64,000 bases of DNA from Paraburkholderia sp. SOS3 (GTDB lineage: Bacteria; Pseudomonadota; Gammaproteobacteria; Burkholderiales; Burkholderiaceae), in the NCBI RefSeq assembly GCF_001922345.1, contig NZ_CP018811.1:2480001-2544000 (forward strand), in the 5' to 3' direction. The translations under genes and the position numbers were made by a program. Numbering within the stretch: position 1 is the first letter of the stretch; every line of letters begins with the position of its first letter. Shown in pieces: positions 30,508 through 38,678 of this stretch. The notes under the pieces are model-generated. The model had not been told where the DNA came from, made no database searches, and worked only from the letters and a program-made list of their open reading frames with translations.

Positions 30508-30517
30508 ACAAAACAGG

Positions 30518-30546
30518 TTGACGACGAAGTCCTCATGACCTACATT
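30518..30546 (+). promoter_or_regulatory. Sigma-70 promoter of xsc
   Basis: The -35 box TTGACG (30518-30523) and the -10 box TACATT (30541-30546) are 17 bases apart. Transcription should start near 30553, giving a leader of about 54 bases before the xsc ATG. Confidence 0.7.
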
Positions 30547-30567
30547 CGTCTCATGCACAAATATTCA

Positions 30568-30582
30568 GGAACATTTCGTTCC
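30568..30582 (+). promoter_or_regulatory. GGAAC-N5-GTTCC operator in the xsc leader
   Basis: The inverted repeat GGAACATTTCGTTCC lies about 15 bases after the predicted start of transcription. The same palindrome type is at 36469-36483. IclR-family regulators often bind such 15-base palindromes, so repression by one of the three IclR proteins in this region is likely. Confidence 0.65.
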
Positions 30583-30606
30583 ATTTAATGCAAGCACGGA
30601 GACACC

Positions 30607-32436
30607 ATGAGCGAACACGATCACGCGCATTCGAACCCCGGCACGGCCGCCGTCACCGGTCCGCAGGCGATGACGCCTTCCGAGGCCTTCGTTGAAACCC
30701 TCGCCGCCAACGGCGTGACGGACATGTTCGGCATCATGGGGTCCGCCTTCATGGATGCGATGGATATCTTCGCGCCCGCGGGCATCCGCCTCATTCCCGT
30801 GGTCCACGAACAGGGCGCGGGCCATATGGCAGATGGCTATTCGCGCGTGTCGGGGCGCCACGGCGTCGTGATCGGCCAGAACGGTCCGGGCATCAGCAAC
30901 TGCGTCACCGCGATCGCGGCCGCTTATTGGGCGCATAGTCCCGTCGTCGTCGTCACGCCCGAAGCGGGCACGATGGGCATCGGTCTCGGCGGCTTCCAGG
31001 AAGCCAGGCAGTTGCCGATGTTCCAGGAGTTCACCAAGTACCAGGGGCACGTCACGCACCCCGCTCGCATGGCCGAATTCACGGCGCGCTGTTTCGACCG
31101 CGCGATGTCCGAGATGGGACCGACGCAACTGAACATTCCGCGCGACTACTTCTACGGCCAGATCAAGGCCGAGATTCCGCAGCCGCAGCGTCTCGACCGC
31201 GGCGCCGGCGGCGACCAGCGCCTCAACGAGGCCGCCGATCTGATCGCGCAGGCGAAATTCCCCGTCATCATCTCGGGCGGCGGCGTCGTCATGGCCGATG
31301 CGATCGAAGAATGCAAAGCGCTGGCCGAACGGCTTGGCGCGCCCGTCGTCAACAGCTACCTGCACAACGACTCGTTCCCCGCGCGTCACCCGTTGTGGTG
31401 CGGCCCGCTCGGCTACCAGGGTTCGAAGGCGGCGATGAAACTGCTTGCGCAGGCCGACCTCGTCATTGCGCTCGGATCGCGTCTCGGGCCGTTCGGCACG
31501 CTGCCGCAGCACGGCCTCGAATACTGGCCGCAAAACGCGAAAATCATCCAGATCGACGCCGACCACAAAATGCTCGGCCTCGTCAAAAAGATTTCGGTCG
31601 GCATCTGCGGCGACGCAAAAGCGACGGCCGTCGCGCTGACCGAGCGCCTGAAGACGCGCACGCTGACCTGCGACGCGACGCGCGAAGCACGCGCGAGCCA
31701 GATCGCCGCCGAAAAGGCCGCGTGGGAAAAAGAGCTCGACGAGTGGACGCACGAGCGCGATCCGTTCAGCCTCGACATGATCGAGGAACAGAAAAAGGAA
31801 CGCACGCCGACCGGCGGCCAGTATCTGCATCCGCGCCAGGTGCTGCGCGAGCTCGAGAAAGCGATGCCCGAAGACGTGATGGTGTCGACCGACATCGGCA
31901 ACATCAATTCGATCGCCAACAGCTACCTGCGCTTCAACCGGCCGCGCAGCTTCTTCGCCGCGATGAGCTGGGGCAACTGCGGCTACGCGTTCCCGACCAT
32001 CATCGGCGCCAAGGTGGCGGCGCCGCACCGTCCCGCAGTTTCGTATGCGGGCGACGGCGCGTGGGGCATGAGCCTGATGGAGACGCTGACCTGCGTGCGC
32101 CACAACATCCCCGTCACCGCGGTCGTGTTCCATAACCGCCAGTGGGGCGCGGAAAAGAAGAATCAGGTCGACTTCTACAACCGGCGCTTCGTGGCAGGCG
32201 AACTCGACAGCCCGAGCTTCGCGGGCATCGCGAAGGCCATGGGCGCCGAAGGCATCGTCGTCGACAAGCTCGAGGACGTCGGCCCTGCGCTCAAGAAGGC
32301 GATCGACATGCAGATGAATCACGGCAAGACCACGATCGTCGAAATCATGTGCACGCGCGAACTCGGCGACCCGTTCCGCCGCGATGCGCTCTCGAAGCCC
32401 GTACGCCTGCTCGACAAGTACAAGGACTACGTCTGA
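30607..32436 (+). CDS. xsc: Sulfoacetaldehyde acetyltransferase
   Basis: A 609-residue thiamine-diphosphate enzyme. Xsc splits sulfoacetaldehyde with phosphate into sulfite and acetyl phosphate, the point where C2-sulfonate pathways meet. It matches the family closely: EAFVETLAANGVTDMFGIMGSAFMDAMDIF, the cofactor-activating Glu in VVHEQGAGHMADGYSRV, the cofactor-binding stretch from GDGAWGMSLMETL to NRQWGAEKKNQVDFY, and the C-terminal CTRELGDPFRRDAL. The short N-terminal His/Ser extension is variable. pta follows 132 bases downstream. The promoter region is shared in design with that of the nearby IclR gene. Confidence 0.96.
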   Translation: MSEHDHAHSNPGTAAVTGPQAMTPSEAFVETLAANGVTDMFGIMGSAFMDAMDIFAPAGIRLIPVVHEQGAGHMADGYSRVSGRHGVVIGQNGPGISNCVTAIAAAYWAHSPVVVVTPEAGTMGIGLGGFQEARQLPMFQEFTKYQGHVTHPARMAEFTARCFDRAMSEMGPTQLNIPRDYFYGQIKAEIPQPQRLDRGAGGDQRLNEAADLIAQAKFPVIISGGGVVMADAIEECKALAERLGAPVVNSYLHNDSFPARHPLWCGPLGYQGSKAAMKLLAQADLVIALGSRLGPFGTLPQHGLEYWPQNAKIIQIDADHKMLGLVKKISVGICGDAKATAVALTERLKTRTLTCDATREARASQIAAEKAAWEKELDEWTHERDPFSLDMIEEQKKERTPTGGQYLHPRQVLRELEKAMPEDVMVSTDIGNINSIANSYLRFNRPRSFFAAMSWGNCGYAFPTIIGAKVAAPHRPAVSYAGDGAWGMSLMETLTCVRHNIPVTAVVFHNRQWGAEKKNQVDFYNRRFVAGELDSPSFAGIAKAMGAEGIVVDKLEDVGPALKKAIDMQMNHGKTTIVEIMCTRELGDPFRRDALSKPVRLLDKYKDYV

Positions 32437-32568
32437 GCCTCGTGGGACGAGCCCGGCATTTCCGGTCGCGAGCACGCCAGCCGCGCACGCCGGCAATGCC
32501 GTCTTGATCACGAAGAACCCGGGGACGGTCGCGAGACCGGACCCGAGGTCGAACCGCACCGCACAGCC

Positions 32569-33651
32569 ATGAAAGCGATCAACCGGATCATCGAGCAGGC
32601 GCGTGAGCACCCGATGCGCATCGTGATGTGCGAGAGCGGCGACGCGCGGATTCTGGAGGCCGCGCAACGCGCGACCGTGGCGGGTATTGCGCGCATCGTG
32701 CTGGTCGGCGAACCGGACAGCACGCGGCGTGCGGCGCAACGTGCGAACGTCGATCTGAGCGGCATCGACATCGTGGACCCGGCCACGTCCGCGCTCACGC
32801 GCGCCTGCGCCGACGAACTGTTCGCACTGCGCAGCAGGAAGGGCATGACGCGCGAGCAGGCGCAGCAAGAGGTGCTGCAGCCGCTGTGCTTTGCGAACCT
32901 CATGGTACGGCTCGGTCACGCCGACGGATCGATCGCCGGCGCGGTCAACACGACAGCGGATGTCGTGCGCACGGCGATCCAGCTGATCGGCATCCGCCCG
33001 TCGTTCAAGCTCGTCTCGAGCTTCTTTCTGATGATGTTGTGCGAGCCGTTCCACACGATGAAGGGCGGGCTGATTTTTTCCGACTGCGCGCTCGTCGTCG
33101 ATCCGGATGCGGAGCAGTTGTCCGAGATCGCGATGGCCGCGGCCGACAGCGCGCGCAGTCTGCTGATGGAAGAGCCGCGCGTGGCGATGCTGTCGTTTTC
33201 CACCAGCGGCAGCGCGAAGCATGCAGCCGTCGACAAGGTCGTTGCGGCGACGCGCCTCGTGCAGGCCGCACGACCGGGCCTCGCGATCGACGGCGACGTG
33301 CAGCTCGATGCGGCGATCGTCGCCGAAATCGCGCTGCGCAAGGTGCATCACTCGCAAGTCGAAGGTCATGCGAACACGCTGATTTTTCCGAGTCTCGATG
33401 CGGGCAATATCGGCTACAAGCTCGCCGAACGGATCGGCGGCGCGAAGGCGATCGGCCCGCTGCTGCAAGGTCTGCAGAAGCCCGCCAACGATTTATCGCG
33501 GGGCTGCAGCGCCGACGACATCTTCTATGTGATCGCGGTGACCTGCGTGCAGGCTCAGGCCGCCGCCGGTTTGCCGATCCAGCGCACTACTTCCGAGCAC
33601 AGCGCCATATCGGGCGCGACAGACAGATCGACAGCGAGCGAATACCGGTAG
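32569..33651 (+). CDS. pta: Phosphate acetyltransferase
   Basis: A 360-residue short-type Pta (PTA_PTB domain only). It turns acetyl phosphate from Xsc into acetyl-CoA. Family motifs are RIVMCESGDARILEAA, GSIAGAVNTTADVVRTAIQLIG, GLIFSDCALVVDPDAEQLSEIA, MLSFSTSGSAKH and NTLIFPSLDAGNIGYKLAERIGGAKAIGPLLQGL. The C-terminal ~25 residues (from about PIQRTTSEHS) are extra and overlap the opposite-strand VWA gene by 97 bases. It is typical for pta to follow xsc in sulfonate-degrading bacteria. Confidence 0.95.
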   Translation: MKAINRIIEQAREHPMRIVMCESGDARILEAAQRATVAGIARIVLVGEPDSTRRAAQRANVDLSGIDIVDPATSALTRACADELFALRSRKGMTREQAQQEVLQPLCFANLMVRLGHADGSIAGAVNTTADVVRTAIQLIGIRPSFKLVSSFFLMMLCEPFHTMKGGLIFSDCALVVDPDAEQLSEIAMAAADSARSLLMEEPRVAMLSFSTSGSAKHAAVDKVVAATRLVQAARPGLAIDGDVQLDAAIVAEIALRKVHHSQVEGHANTLIFPSLDAGNIGYKLAERIGGAKAIGPLLQGLQKPANDLSRGCSADDIFYVIAVTCVQAQAAAGLPIQRTTSEHSAISGATDRSTASEYR

Positions 33652-35339
33652 TACGGGCTCAGATCGAGCCCGACGCCGAGACCGAGCACATCGACGTCGC
33701 CATACGCGCGCTGCTCGGCGACCACCTGCTTCAGATGGTTGTCGAGGTAGTACGCATCGTTCGCGTGATGCGTCGCGGCATCCATCGGACTGCCATCCGA
33801 AATGACGATCAGCACCCGGCGATTCGCCGCATGCGCGCGCATTCTGTCGCATGCCCATTCGACCGCCTCCCCGTCCACGCCTTCGCGGAACAGGTCGCCT
33901 TTGAGCAACGCGGCGATATCGGCGCGCGCACGCCGCCAGCTCGTGTCGGCGTCCTTGAAAACGAGATTCAACACCTCGTTGAGCCGTCCCGGATGTTCGG
34001 GGCGCCCGTGCGCAAGCCAGTCGGAGCGCGCACGACCGCCGTTCCACGCGCCGGTCGTAAAACCGAGAATTTCGTTGGCGATACCCGCGCCGTCGAGCGC
34101 GCGCGCCAGCACGTCGACCAGCATCGCCACGGGCTCGATCCGCGCTCTCATCGAACCCGAGCAATCGATCAGAAAGCCGACGATCGATCCGGAGATCGGC
34201 GTGTGCCGCTCGAGGCGAAACAAACGCCGCTCGGCCGGCGAACTGACCAGTTGCGCAAGCCGCCGGCCATCGATGCGCCCGCTTTCCTCGCCGAACGACC
34301 AGTCGTCGCGTTCCGGCACGGCAAGCGCCGCCTTCAGCATACGCGCGAGCCTTGCGACATTGATCGGCTGCGCGCGGATCCGTTCGTCGAGACGCTCGCG
34401 ATATTCGGCCAGCAGCGCCTTGCGGACGAAGCTCGCCGCATAGGCCTCGCGATCGTAGCGGTTCGTGAACACGCGATAGCCGTGCTCCGACGCGCGCAAC
34501 ACCCTGCTCTCGCCCGTATCGGCAAGCGCGATGCCCTCGTCGTCGCCGTCTTCGAATTCGAGAAACAGCGAAAACGCGTTTCGCGTTGCCTCTTCTTTCT
34601 GCCGGTTCTGCGTGTCGTCGTCGTCAAGTCCGGCGGCGGCGCGTTGCGCGTCCATCACCGCGCTCACCTGCCGCGCAAGTTCGAGCGCGTGCACCGCGAA
34701 GGCCTGTTGATCGTGACGCGTGCGGCGCATGTTCGCGAGCGGCACGCCGATCACGGGCGCGACAAACGCACGGGTCGCCTCGATCAGCCCTTCCGTTTCC
34801 TCGAGCACCGGCCAGCCCGACAGCCGCGACCAGCACATTTGCGCGACGGTATAGAGCAGCAAGCCCGCCTCGCCATCGATCAGGCCCGACAGATGGACGC
34901 CATGCGACCATGTGTCGAAACGCACGCGCAGATTGCGCGCAAGGCCCGGCATGCCCGGCGGCAACAACGATTCGCAGCGCAACTGTTCGAGCGATTCGAA
35001 AAGCAGCCGTTCGACCGCATCGACAGGCATGTGCTGCCTATGCCATTCGGTATCCGAATGAAGCGCGCGCAACGCGGCGCCATCGGCTGCGCCGCGGAGG
35101 GACGCAACTGAAGACCCAACTGAAGAAGCAGTTGAAGACGCAACTGAAGACGCCGCCGCCTGCTCATCGCGTGTGATCCGCAAATGCGGCGCATGAAACG
35201 GCAACGGCGTCATATTCCGGCATAGCCGGCCACCGCTGTAGTGCAAGGCCGCATCGCCGGTAATCGCGCGCACGGTGGTCGCGCGCAATGCGTCCGCGCG
35301 CGCGGCGCGCTGCAAGGCGGCGCGTTCGGGCTCGCTCAT
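33555..35339 (-). CDS. CobT-like VWA-domain protein, partner of the MoxR ATPase
   Basis: A 594-residue cytoplasmic protein. The C-terminal third is a von Willebrand A domain with the metal-binding motif DCSGSM (Asp392) and VLIVISDGSP. The middle resembles the CobT subunit of cobaltochelatase (acidic GLDDDDTQNRQKEEATRNAFSLFLEFEDGDDEG). Between residues 55 and 80 is a low-complexity Ala/Ser/Val stretch. Its start overlaps the ATPase stop (ATGA), so the two are translated together. No cobalamin genes are near, so it more likely remodels or activates an enzyme of the sulfonate pathway; this is inference. Confidence 0.8.
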   Translation of the reverse strand: MSEPERAALQRAARADALRATTVRAITGDAALHYSGGRLCRNMTPLPFHAPHLRITRDEQAAASSVASSTASSVGSSVASLRGAADGAALRALHSDTEWHRQHMPVDAVERLLFESLEQLRCESLLPPGMPGLARNLRVRFDTWSHGVHLSGLIDGEAGLLLYTVAQMCWSRLSGWPVLEETEGLIEATRAFVAPVIGVPLANMRRTRHDQQAFAVHALELARQVSAVMDAQRAAAGLDDDDTQNRQKEEATRNAFSLFLEFEDGDDEGIALADTGESRVLRASEHGYRVFTNRYDREAYAASFVRKALLAEYRERLDERIRAQPINVARLARMLKAALAVPERDDWSFGEESGRIDGRRLAQLVSSPAERRLFRLERHTPISGSIVGFLIDCSGSMRARIEPVAMLVDVLARALDGAGIANEILGFTTGAWNGGRARSDWLAHGRPEHPGRLNEVLNLVFKDADTSWRRARADIAALLKGDLFREGVDGEAVEWACDRMRAHAANRRVLIVISDGSPMDAATHHANDAYYLDNHLKQVVAEQRAYGDVDVLGLGVGLDLSPYYRYSLAVDLSVAPDMALCSEVVRWIGKPAAA

Positions 35340-36325
35340 CGCGTTTCCAGCGGGAGCGCGCCGGCGCCTTCGAACGATGCAAGCTCCGCATCGAACGCGC
35401 GCTGAAAATACTCCGCGACGATCGGCCGCTCCGCTTCGTCGCATTTATTGAGGAACGTGAGGCAAAACGCGAGCCCCGCGTCGCGAAAGATGCCGATATT
35501 CTCGGCCCAGTTGATCACCGTTCTCGGCGACATCAGCGTCGACAGATCGCCGGTCGCGAAACCTTTGCGCGTGAGTTCGGCCACGCTCACCATCGATTCG
35601 ACGAGCGCGCGGCTACGCTCGTCGGCCAGTGCCGGCACGCGCGCCAATACGATGCGAATCTCGTCGTTGCGCGACAGGTAATCGAGGTTGGCCACGACAT
35701 TCCAGCGGTCGAGCTGCGCATGATTGAGCGCCTGCGTGCCGTGATAAAGGCCGTTCAGGTTGCCGAGTCCTACCGTGTTTGCGGTGGCGAACAGCCGGAA
35801 CGACGGGTGCGGATGAATCACGCGGTTCTGATCGAGCAGCGTGAATTTGCCGTCCGTTTCGAGAATGCGCTGGATCACGAACATCACGTCGGGGCGCCCG
35901 GCATCGTATTCGTCGAAGACGAGCGCAACGGGGCGCTGCAGCGCCCACGGCACGATGCCCTCCTGAAATTCGGTTACCTGGGCGCCGTCGCGCACGACGA
36001 TCGCGTCCTTGCCGACCAGGTCGAGCCGGCTGATATGCCCATCGAGATTGATGCGCACGCACGGCCAGTTCAGGCGCGCCGCGACCTGCTCGATATGCGA
36101 CGACTTTCCGGTGCCGTGCAGGCCCTGAACCATGACGCGCCGGTTGCACATAAAGCCGGCAAGAATCGCCAGCGTGACTTGCGGGTTGAACAGGTAGACG
36201 TCGTCGATTTCGGGCACGTGGTCGTCCCGCTCGCTGAAAGCGGGCACCTTCAGATCAACGTCGATGCCGAATACGCTGCGCGCATCGACGATGCGGTCCG
36301 GCTTGCCGGTCTCGATCTCGGTCAC
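35336..36325 (-). CDS. MoxR-family AAA+ ATPase (CobS/CbbQ/NorQ-like)
   Basis: A 329-residue ATPase. Walker A is at residues 68-75 (GLHGTGKS), Walker B at 134-140 (ALVFDEYD), and the sensor region has LFATANT. The N-terminus (PEIDDVYLFNPQVTLAILAGF) and RINLDGHISRLDLVGKDAIV are close to CobS of cobaltochelatase. Such ATPases work with a VWA partner to load metal into or activate enzymes; the partner is the next gene, overlapping by 4 bases. A divergent promoter at 36365-36393 drives the pair, opposite the IclR gene. Confidence 0.87.
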   Translation of the reverse strand: MTEIETGKPDRIVDARSVFGIDVDLKVPAFSERDDHVPEIDDVYLFNPQVTLAILAGFMCNRRVMVQGLHGTGKSSHIEQVAARLNWPCVRINLDGHISRLDLVGKDAIVVRDGAQVTEFQEGIVPWALQRPVALVFDEYDAGRPDVMFVIQRILETDGKFTLLDQNRVIHPHPSFRLFATANTVGLGNLNGLYHGTQALNHAQLDRWNVVANLDYLSRNDEIRIVLARVPALADERSRALVESMVSVAELTRKGFATGDLSTLMSPRTVINWAENIGIFRDAGLAFCLTFLNKCDEAERPIVAEYFQRAFDAELASFEGAGALPLETR

Positions 36326-36364
36326 ATCGCTCTCCTCACACGTTCCATTCGGCCGCCTGAGGAC

Positions 36365-36393
36365 ATCATAAACCGATTCATTTTTAGATACAA
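36365..36393 (-). promoter_or_regulatory. Promoter of the MoxR-VWA operon
   Basis: On the minus strand, -35 TTGTAT (36393-36388) and -10 TATGAT (36370-36365) are 17 bases apart. The -35 box lies inside the 31-base conserved element, so a protein bound there should affect both divergent promoters. Confidence 0.6.
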
Positions 36394-36410
36394 ATCGTAC
36401 CGTTTATTTT
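36380..36410 (+). promoter_or_regulatory. Conserved element, second copy
   Basis: 31 bases that match the element upstream of xsc (30477-30507) at 28 positions, including the 15 identical bases CGTACCGTTTATTTT. It sits between the divergent moxR and iclR promoters. Confidence 0.7.
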
Positions 36411-36419
36411 TATATAGAA

Positions 36420-36448
36420 TTGACCACGACCGATTGGTGGCCTACATT
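36420..36448 (+). promoter_or_regulatory. Sigma-70 promoter of the IclR gene
   Basis: The -35 box TTGACC (36420-36425) and -10 box TACATT (36443-36448) are 17 bases apart, the same design as the xsc promoter. Transcription should start near 36455. Confidence 0.68.
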
Positions 36449-36468
36449 TGAACCATATCCTACTGCTG

Positions 36469-36483
36469 GGAACAAATTGTTCC
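36469..36483 (+). promoter_or_regulatory. Perfect palindrome GGAACAAATTGTTCC, likely IclR operator
   Basis: Seven-base arms around a central A, about 14 bases after the predicted start of transcription of the IclR gene. It equals the xsc operator in its outer five bases on each side. Its place suggests autorepression. Confidence 0.7.
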
Positions 36484-36527
36484 GGTAAATGCATTCGGCA
36501 ATGCGGCACCTCGGGAGGGAGCCACCC

Positions 36528-37484
36528 GTGTCATCGATCGATTCCACCGCACACGCAGCACCGCCGGCAGCACCGGCAAGCGACGCACGCGCCGCCGACG
36601 GCACGCGTTCCGAAAAGCGCAGCGGCGCCGTGCCGCCGATCGCCGGCGCGCAGCCGGGCGACCACTGCGCTGCACGGCACGCCAAGGCATTTCAGTACAA
36701 TACGGCCGATCCATTTTCCGGAACGGCGGACATGAACAAGGCGGATACCCCGACACTGCGCGCGTTTTCGCTGCTCGAACATCTGATCGCGGCGAACGGC
36801 CCGGTTTCGCTTGCCGATATCGCTCACGACATCGACCTGCCGAAGGCTTCGCTGCACCGCATGCTGGCATCGCTCGAAGCAGGCGGCCTCGTGATTCGCG
36901 AGCCGGGGCAAAAGAACACGTACGTGATCGGCCCGCGCCTGTCGCAACTCGGGCTTGGCGTGATGATGCACTCGGGCGCGCGGCGTCTGCGTCACGCGAT
37001 TCTCGGGCGGCTCGTGGCGGACCTCGGCGAGACCTGCAACCTGACCATGCTCCACGAGACGGAGGTGCTGTATCTCGACCGGATGGAAGCGCCCTGGCCG
37101 TTGCGTCTCGATCTGAAGCCCGGTTCGCACGTGCCGGCCTACTGCAGCGCAAGCGGCAAGCTGCTGCTCGCGATGCTGCCGCGCGACGAGCGTGCGGCGC
37201 TGATTCGCGCGATGCACTTTCATCGCTTCACGGCGAACACGCTGACTGACCCGCAACTGCTCGAAAGCGAACTCGATCGCATCGCGCACAAAGGCATCGC
37301 CGTCGACAACGAGGAATTCGTAATCGGCATTGCATGCGTGGCTGCGCCCGTTATCGACGAGCAGGGCCAATGCATCGCCGCGGTCGCCGTGCACGCGCCC
37401 GTGTCGCGCACGCCGCTGCCGCGCGCGCTCGAATTCGTGCCGCGCCTGCAGGAAGCGGCCAAAGAACTGGCTGCGACGTTCTGA
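36528..37484 (+). CDS. IclR-family regulator, probable controller of xsc and of the MoxR-VWA pair
   Basis: The conserved IclR core begins at the ATG at 36732 (250 residues): winged helix LRAFSLLEHLIAANGPVSLADIAHDIDLPKASLHRML, then the effector domain with GETCNLTMLHETEVLYLDRMEA, GSHVPAYCSASGKLLLA and GIAVDNEEFVIGIACVAAPV. However, the GTG at 36528 has a strong GGGAGGG 8 bases upstream and lies 73 bases from the predicted transcript start. It would add 68 Ala/Pro-rich residues (318 total). I annotate the GTG; the ATG remains possible. Two operators and a duplicated promoter module link this gene to xsc. Confidence 0.88.
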   Translation: MSSIDSTAHAAPPAAPASDARAADGTRSEKRSGAVPPIAGAQPGDHCAARHAKAFQYNTADPFSGTADMNKADTPTLRAFSLLEHLIAANGPVSLADIAHDIDLPKASLHRMLASLEAGGLVIREPGQKNTYVIGPRLSQLGLGVMMHSGARRLRHAILGRLVADLGETCNLTMLHETEVLYLDRMEAPWPLRLDLKPGSHVPAYCSASGKLLLAMLPRDERAALIRAMHFHRFTANTLTDPQLLESELDRIAHKGIAVDNEEFVIGIACVAAPVIDEQGQCIAAVAVHAPVSRTPLPRALEFVPRLQEAAKELAATF

Positions 37485-37669
37485 CGCAAAGAGCCTCGCG
37501 GCGGCGAGCTTTCGGCCGCCTTTCCGTCACCGCACCGCCGCGGCGACCGGCCGCCCTTCTCGCGATATCGCCGCGCCGCGCGGCCGATGCGCTTTGCTCC
37601 TTCCTGCGATAATCGCCGTTCCCTGCCCCACGCAGTCACACAGTCACACAGTCACTCGAAGGAGTCGTC

Positions 37670-38602
37670 GTGAGCGTTACCCATTCGTCGTCGTCACATT
37701 CCGCCGGCGCACAGCCGCACGTCGCCAACGTCACGTTTCTCGGGCTCGGCGTCATGGGCTACCCGATGGCCGGACATCTCGCGAAAGCCGGCCTCAACGT
37801 CACCGTCTACAACCGCACTGCGAAGAAAGCGCAGCAATGGGTGTCCGAATATGGCGGACGTGCGGCCGCGACGCCGCGCGAAGCGGTGCAAGGCGCGGAC
37901 CTCGTGCTGTCGTGCGTCGGAAACGACAACGACCTGCGCAGCATCATGCTCGGCGACGACGGCGCCTATGCCGGCATGACCAAAGACGCGGTGTTCGTCG
38001 ATCACACGACCGCGTCGGCCGACGTCGCGCGCGAACTCGCCGCGCGCGCCTCCGAACAGGGCCTGCACTTTATCGACGCGCCCGTCTCGGGCGGCGAAGC
38101 CGGCGCGCAGAACGGCACGCTGACCATCATGTGCGGCGGCCAAACGCAGGCATTCGAGCGCGCCGCGGACACGCTGCGGCATTACGCATCGGCCGTCACG
38201 CTGCTCGGGCCGGCCGGTTCGGGTCAGCTTGCCAAGATGGTCAACCAGATCTGCATCGCGGGCATGGTGCAAGGCCTGTCCGAAGCACTGCATTTCGGCC
38301 AGCGTGCGGGCCTCGACATGGCGCGCGTGCTCGAAGTGATCGGCAAAGGCGCGGCCGCCAGCTGGCAGATGAGCAACCGCGGCACCACGATGCTCGACGG
38401 CAAGTTCGATTTCGGCTTCGCGGTCGACTGGATGCGCAAGGATCTCGGCATCTGTCTCGATGAAGCGAAGCGCAACGGCGCGTCGCTACCGGTTACCGCA
38501 CTCGTCGACCAGTTCTACGGCGATGTGCAAGCGCTCGGCGGCAACCGCTACGATACGTCGAGCCTGATCTGGCGTTTGCGCAAGGTGAATCCCGCGCGCT
38601 AG
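37670..38602 (+). CDS. Beta-hydroxyacid dehydrogenase (3-hydroxyisobutyrate dehydrogenase family)
   Basis: A 310-residue NAD(P)-linked dehydrogenase. It has the N-terminal FLGLGVMGYPMAGHLAKAG fold with NRT after the second strand (suggesting NADP), the substrate motif FIDAPVSGGEAGAQNGTL and the catalytic segment GSGQLAKMVNQ with its Lys. Relatives reduce tartronate semialdehyde, succinate semialdehyde or sulfolactaldehyde. In this setting reduction of sulfoacetaldehyde or a related sulfonate aldehyde is a fair guess, not shown. The GTG at 37670 follows AAGGAG. It lies 185 bases after the IclR gene on the same strand. Confidence 0.85.
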   Translation: MSVTHSSSSHSAGAQPHVANVTFLGLGVMGYPMAGHLAKAGLNVTVYNRTAKKAQQWVSEYGGRAAATPREAVQGADLVLSCVGNDNDLRSIMLGDDGAYAGMTKDAVFVDHTTASADVARELAARASEQGLHFIDAPVSGGEAGAQNGTLTIMCGGQTQAFERAADTLRHYASAVTLLGPAGSGQLAKMVNQICIAGMVQGLSEALHFGQRAGLDMARVLEVIGKGAAASWQMSNRGTTMLDGKFDFGFAVDWMRKDLGICLDEAKRNGASLPVTALVDQFYGDVQALGGNRYDTSSLIWRLRKVNPAR

Positions 38603-38678
38603 ACCGAAGCGGTTCGGCAACGCTCATGGCGCGGGCACACGCAGCCCGCGCCACACGATCCCTCCGCTACGCTGCCTG

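Noticed and set aside
30565..33468. A 967-codon minus-strand frame opposite xsc and pta
   Set aside because: It spans two genuine genes on the other strand and has no recognisable domain.
37499..37530. GGCGGC/GCCGCC hairpin after the IclR gene as a terminator
   Set aside because: The stem is short and only three T follow; such stems are common by chance in this GC-rich DNA.
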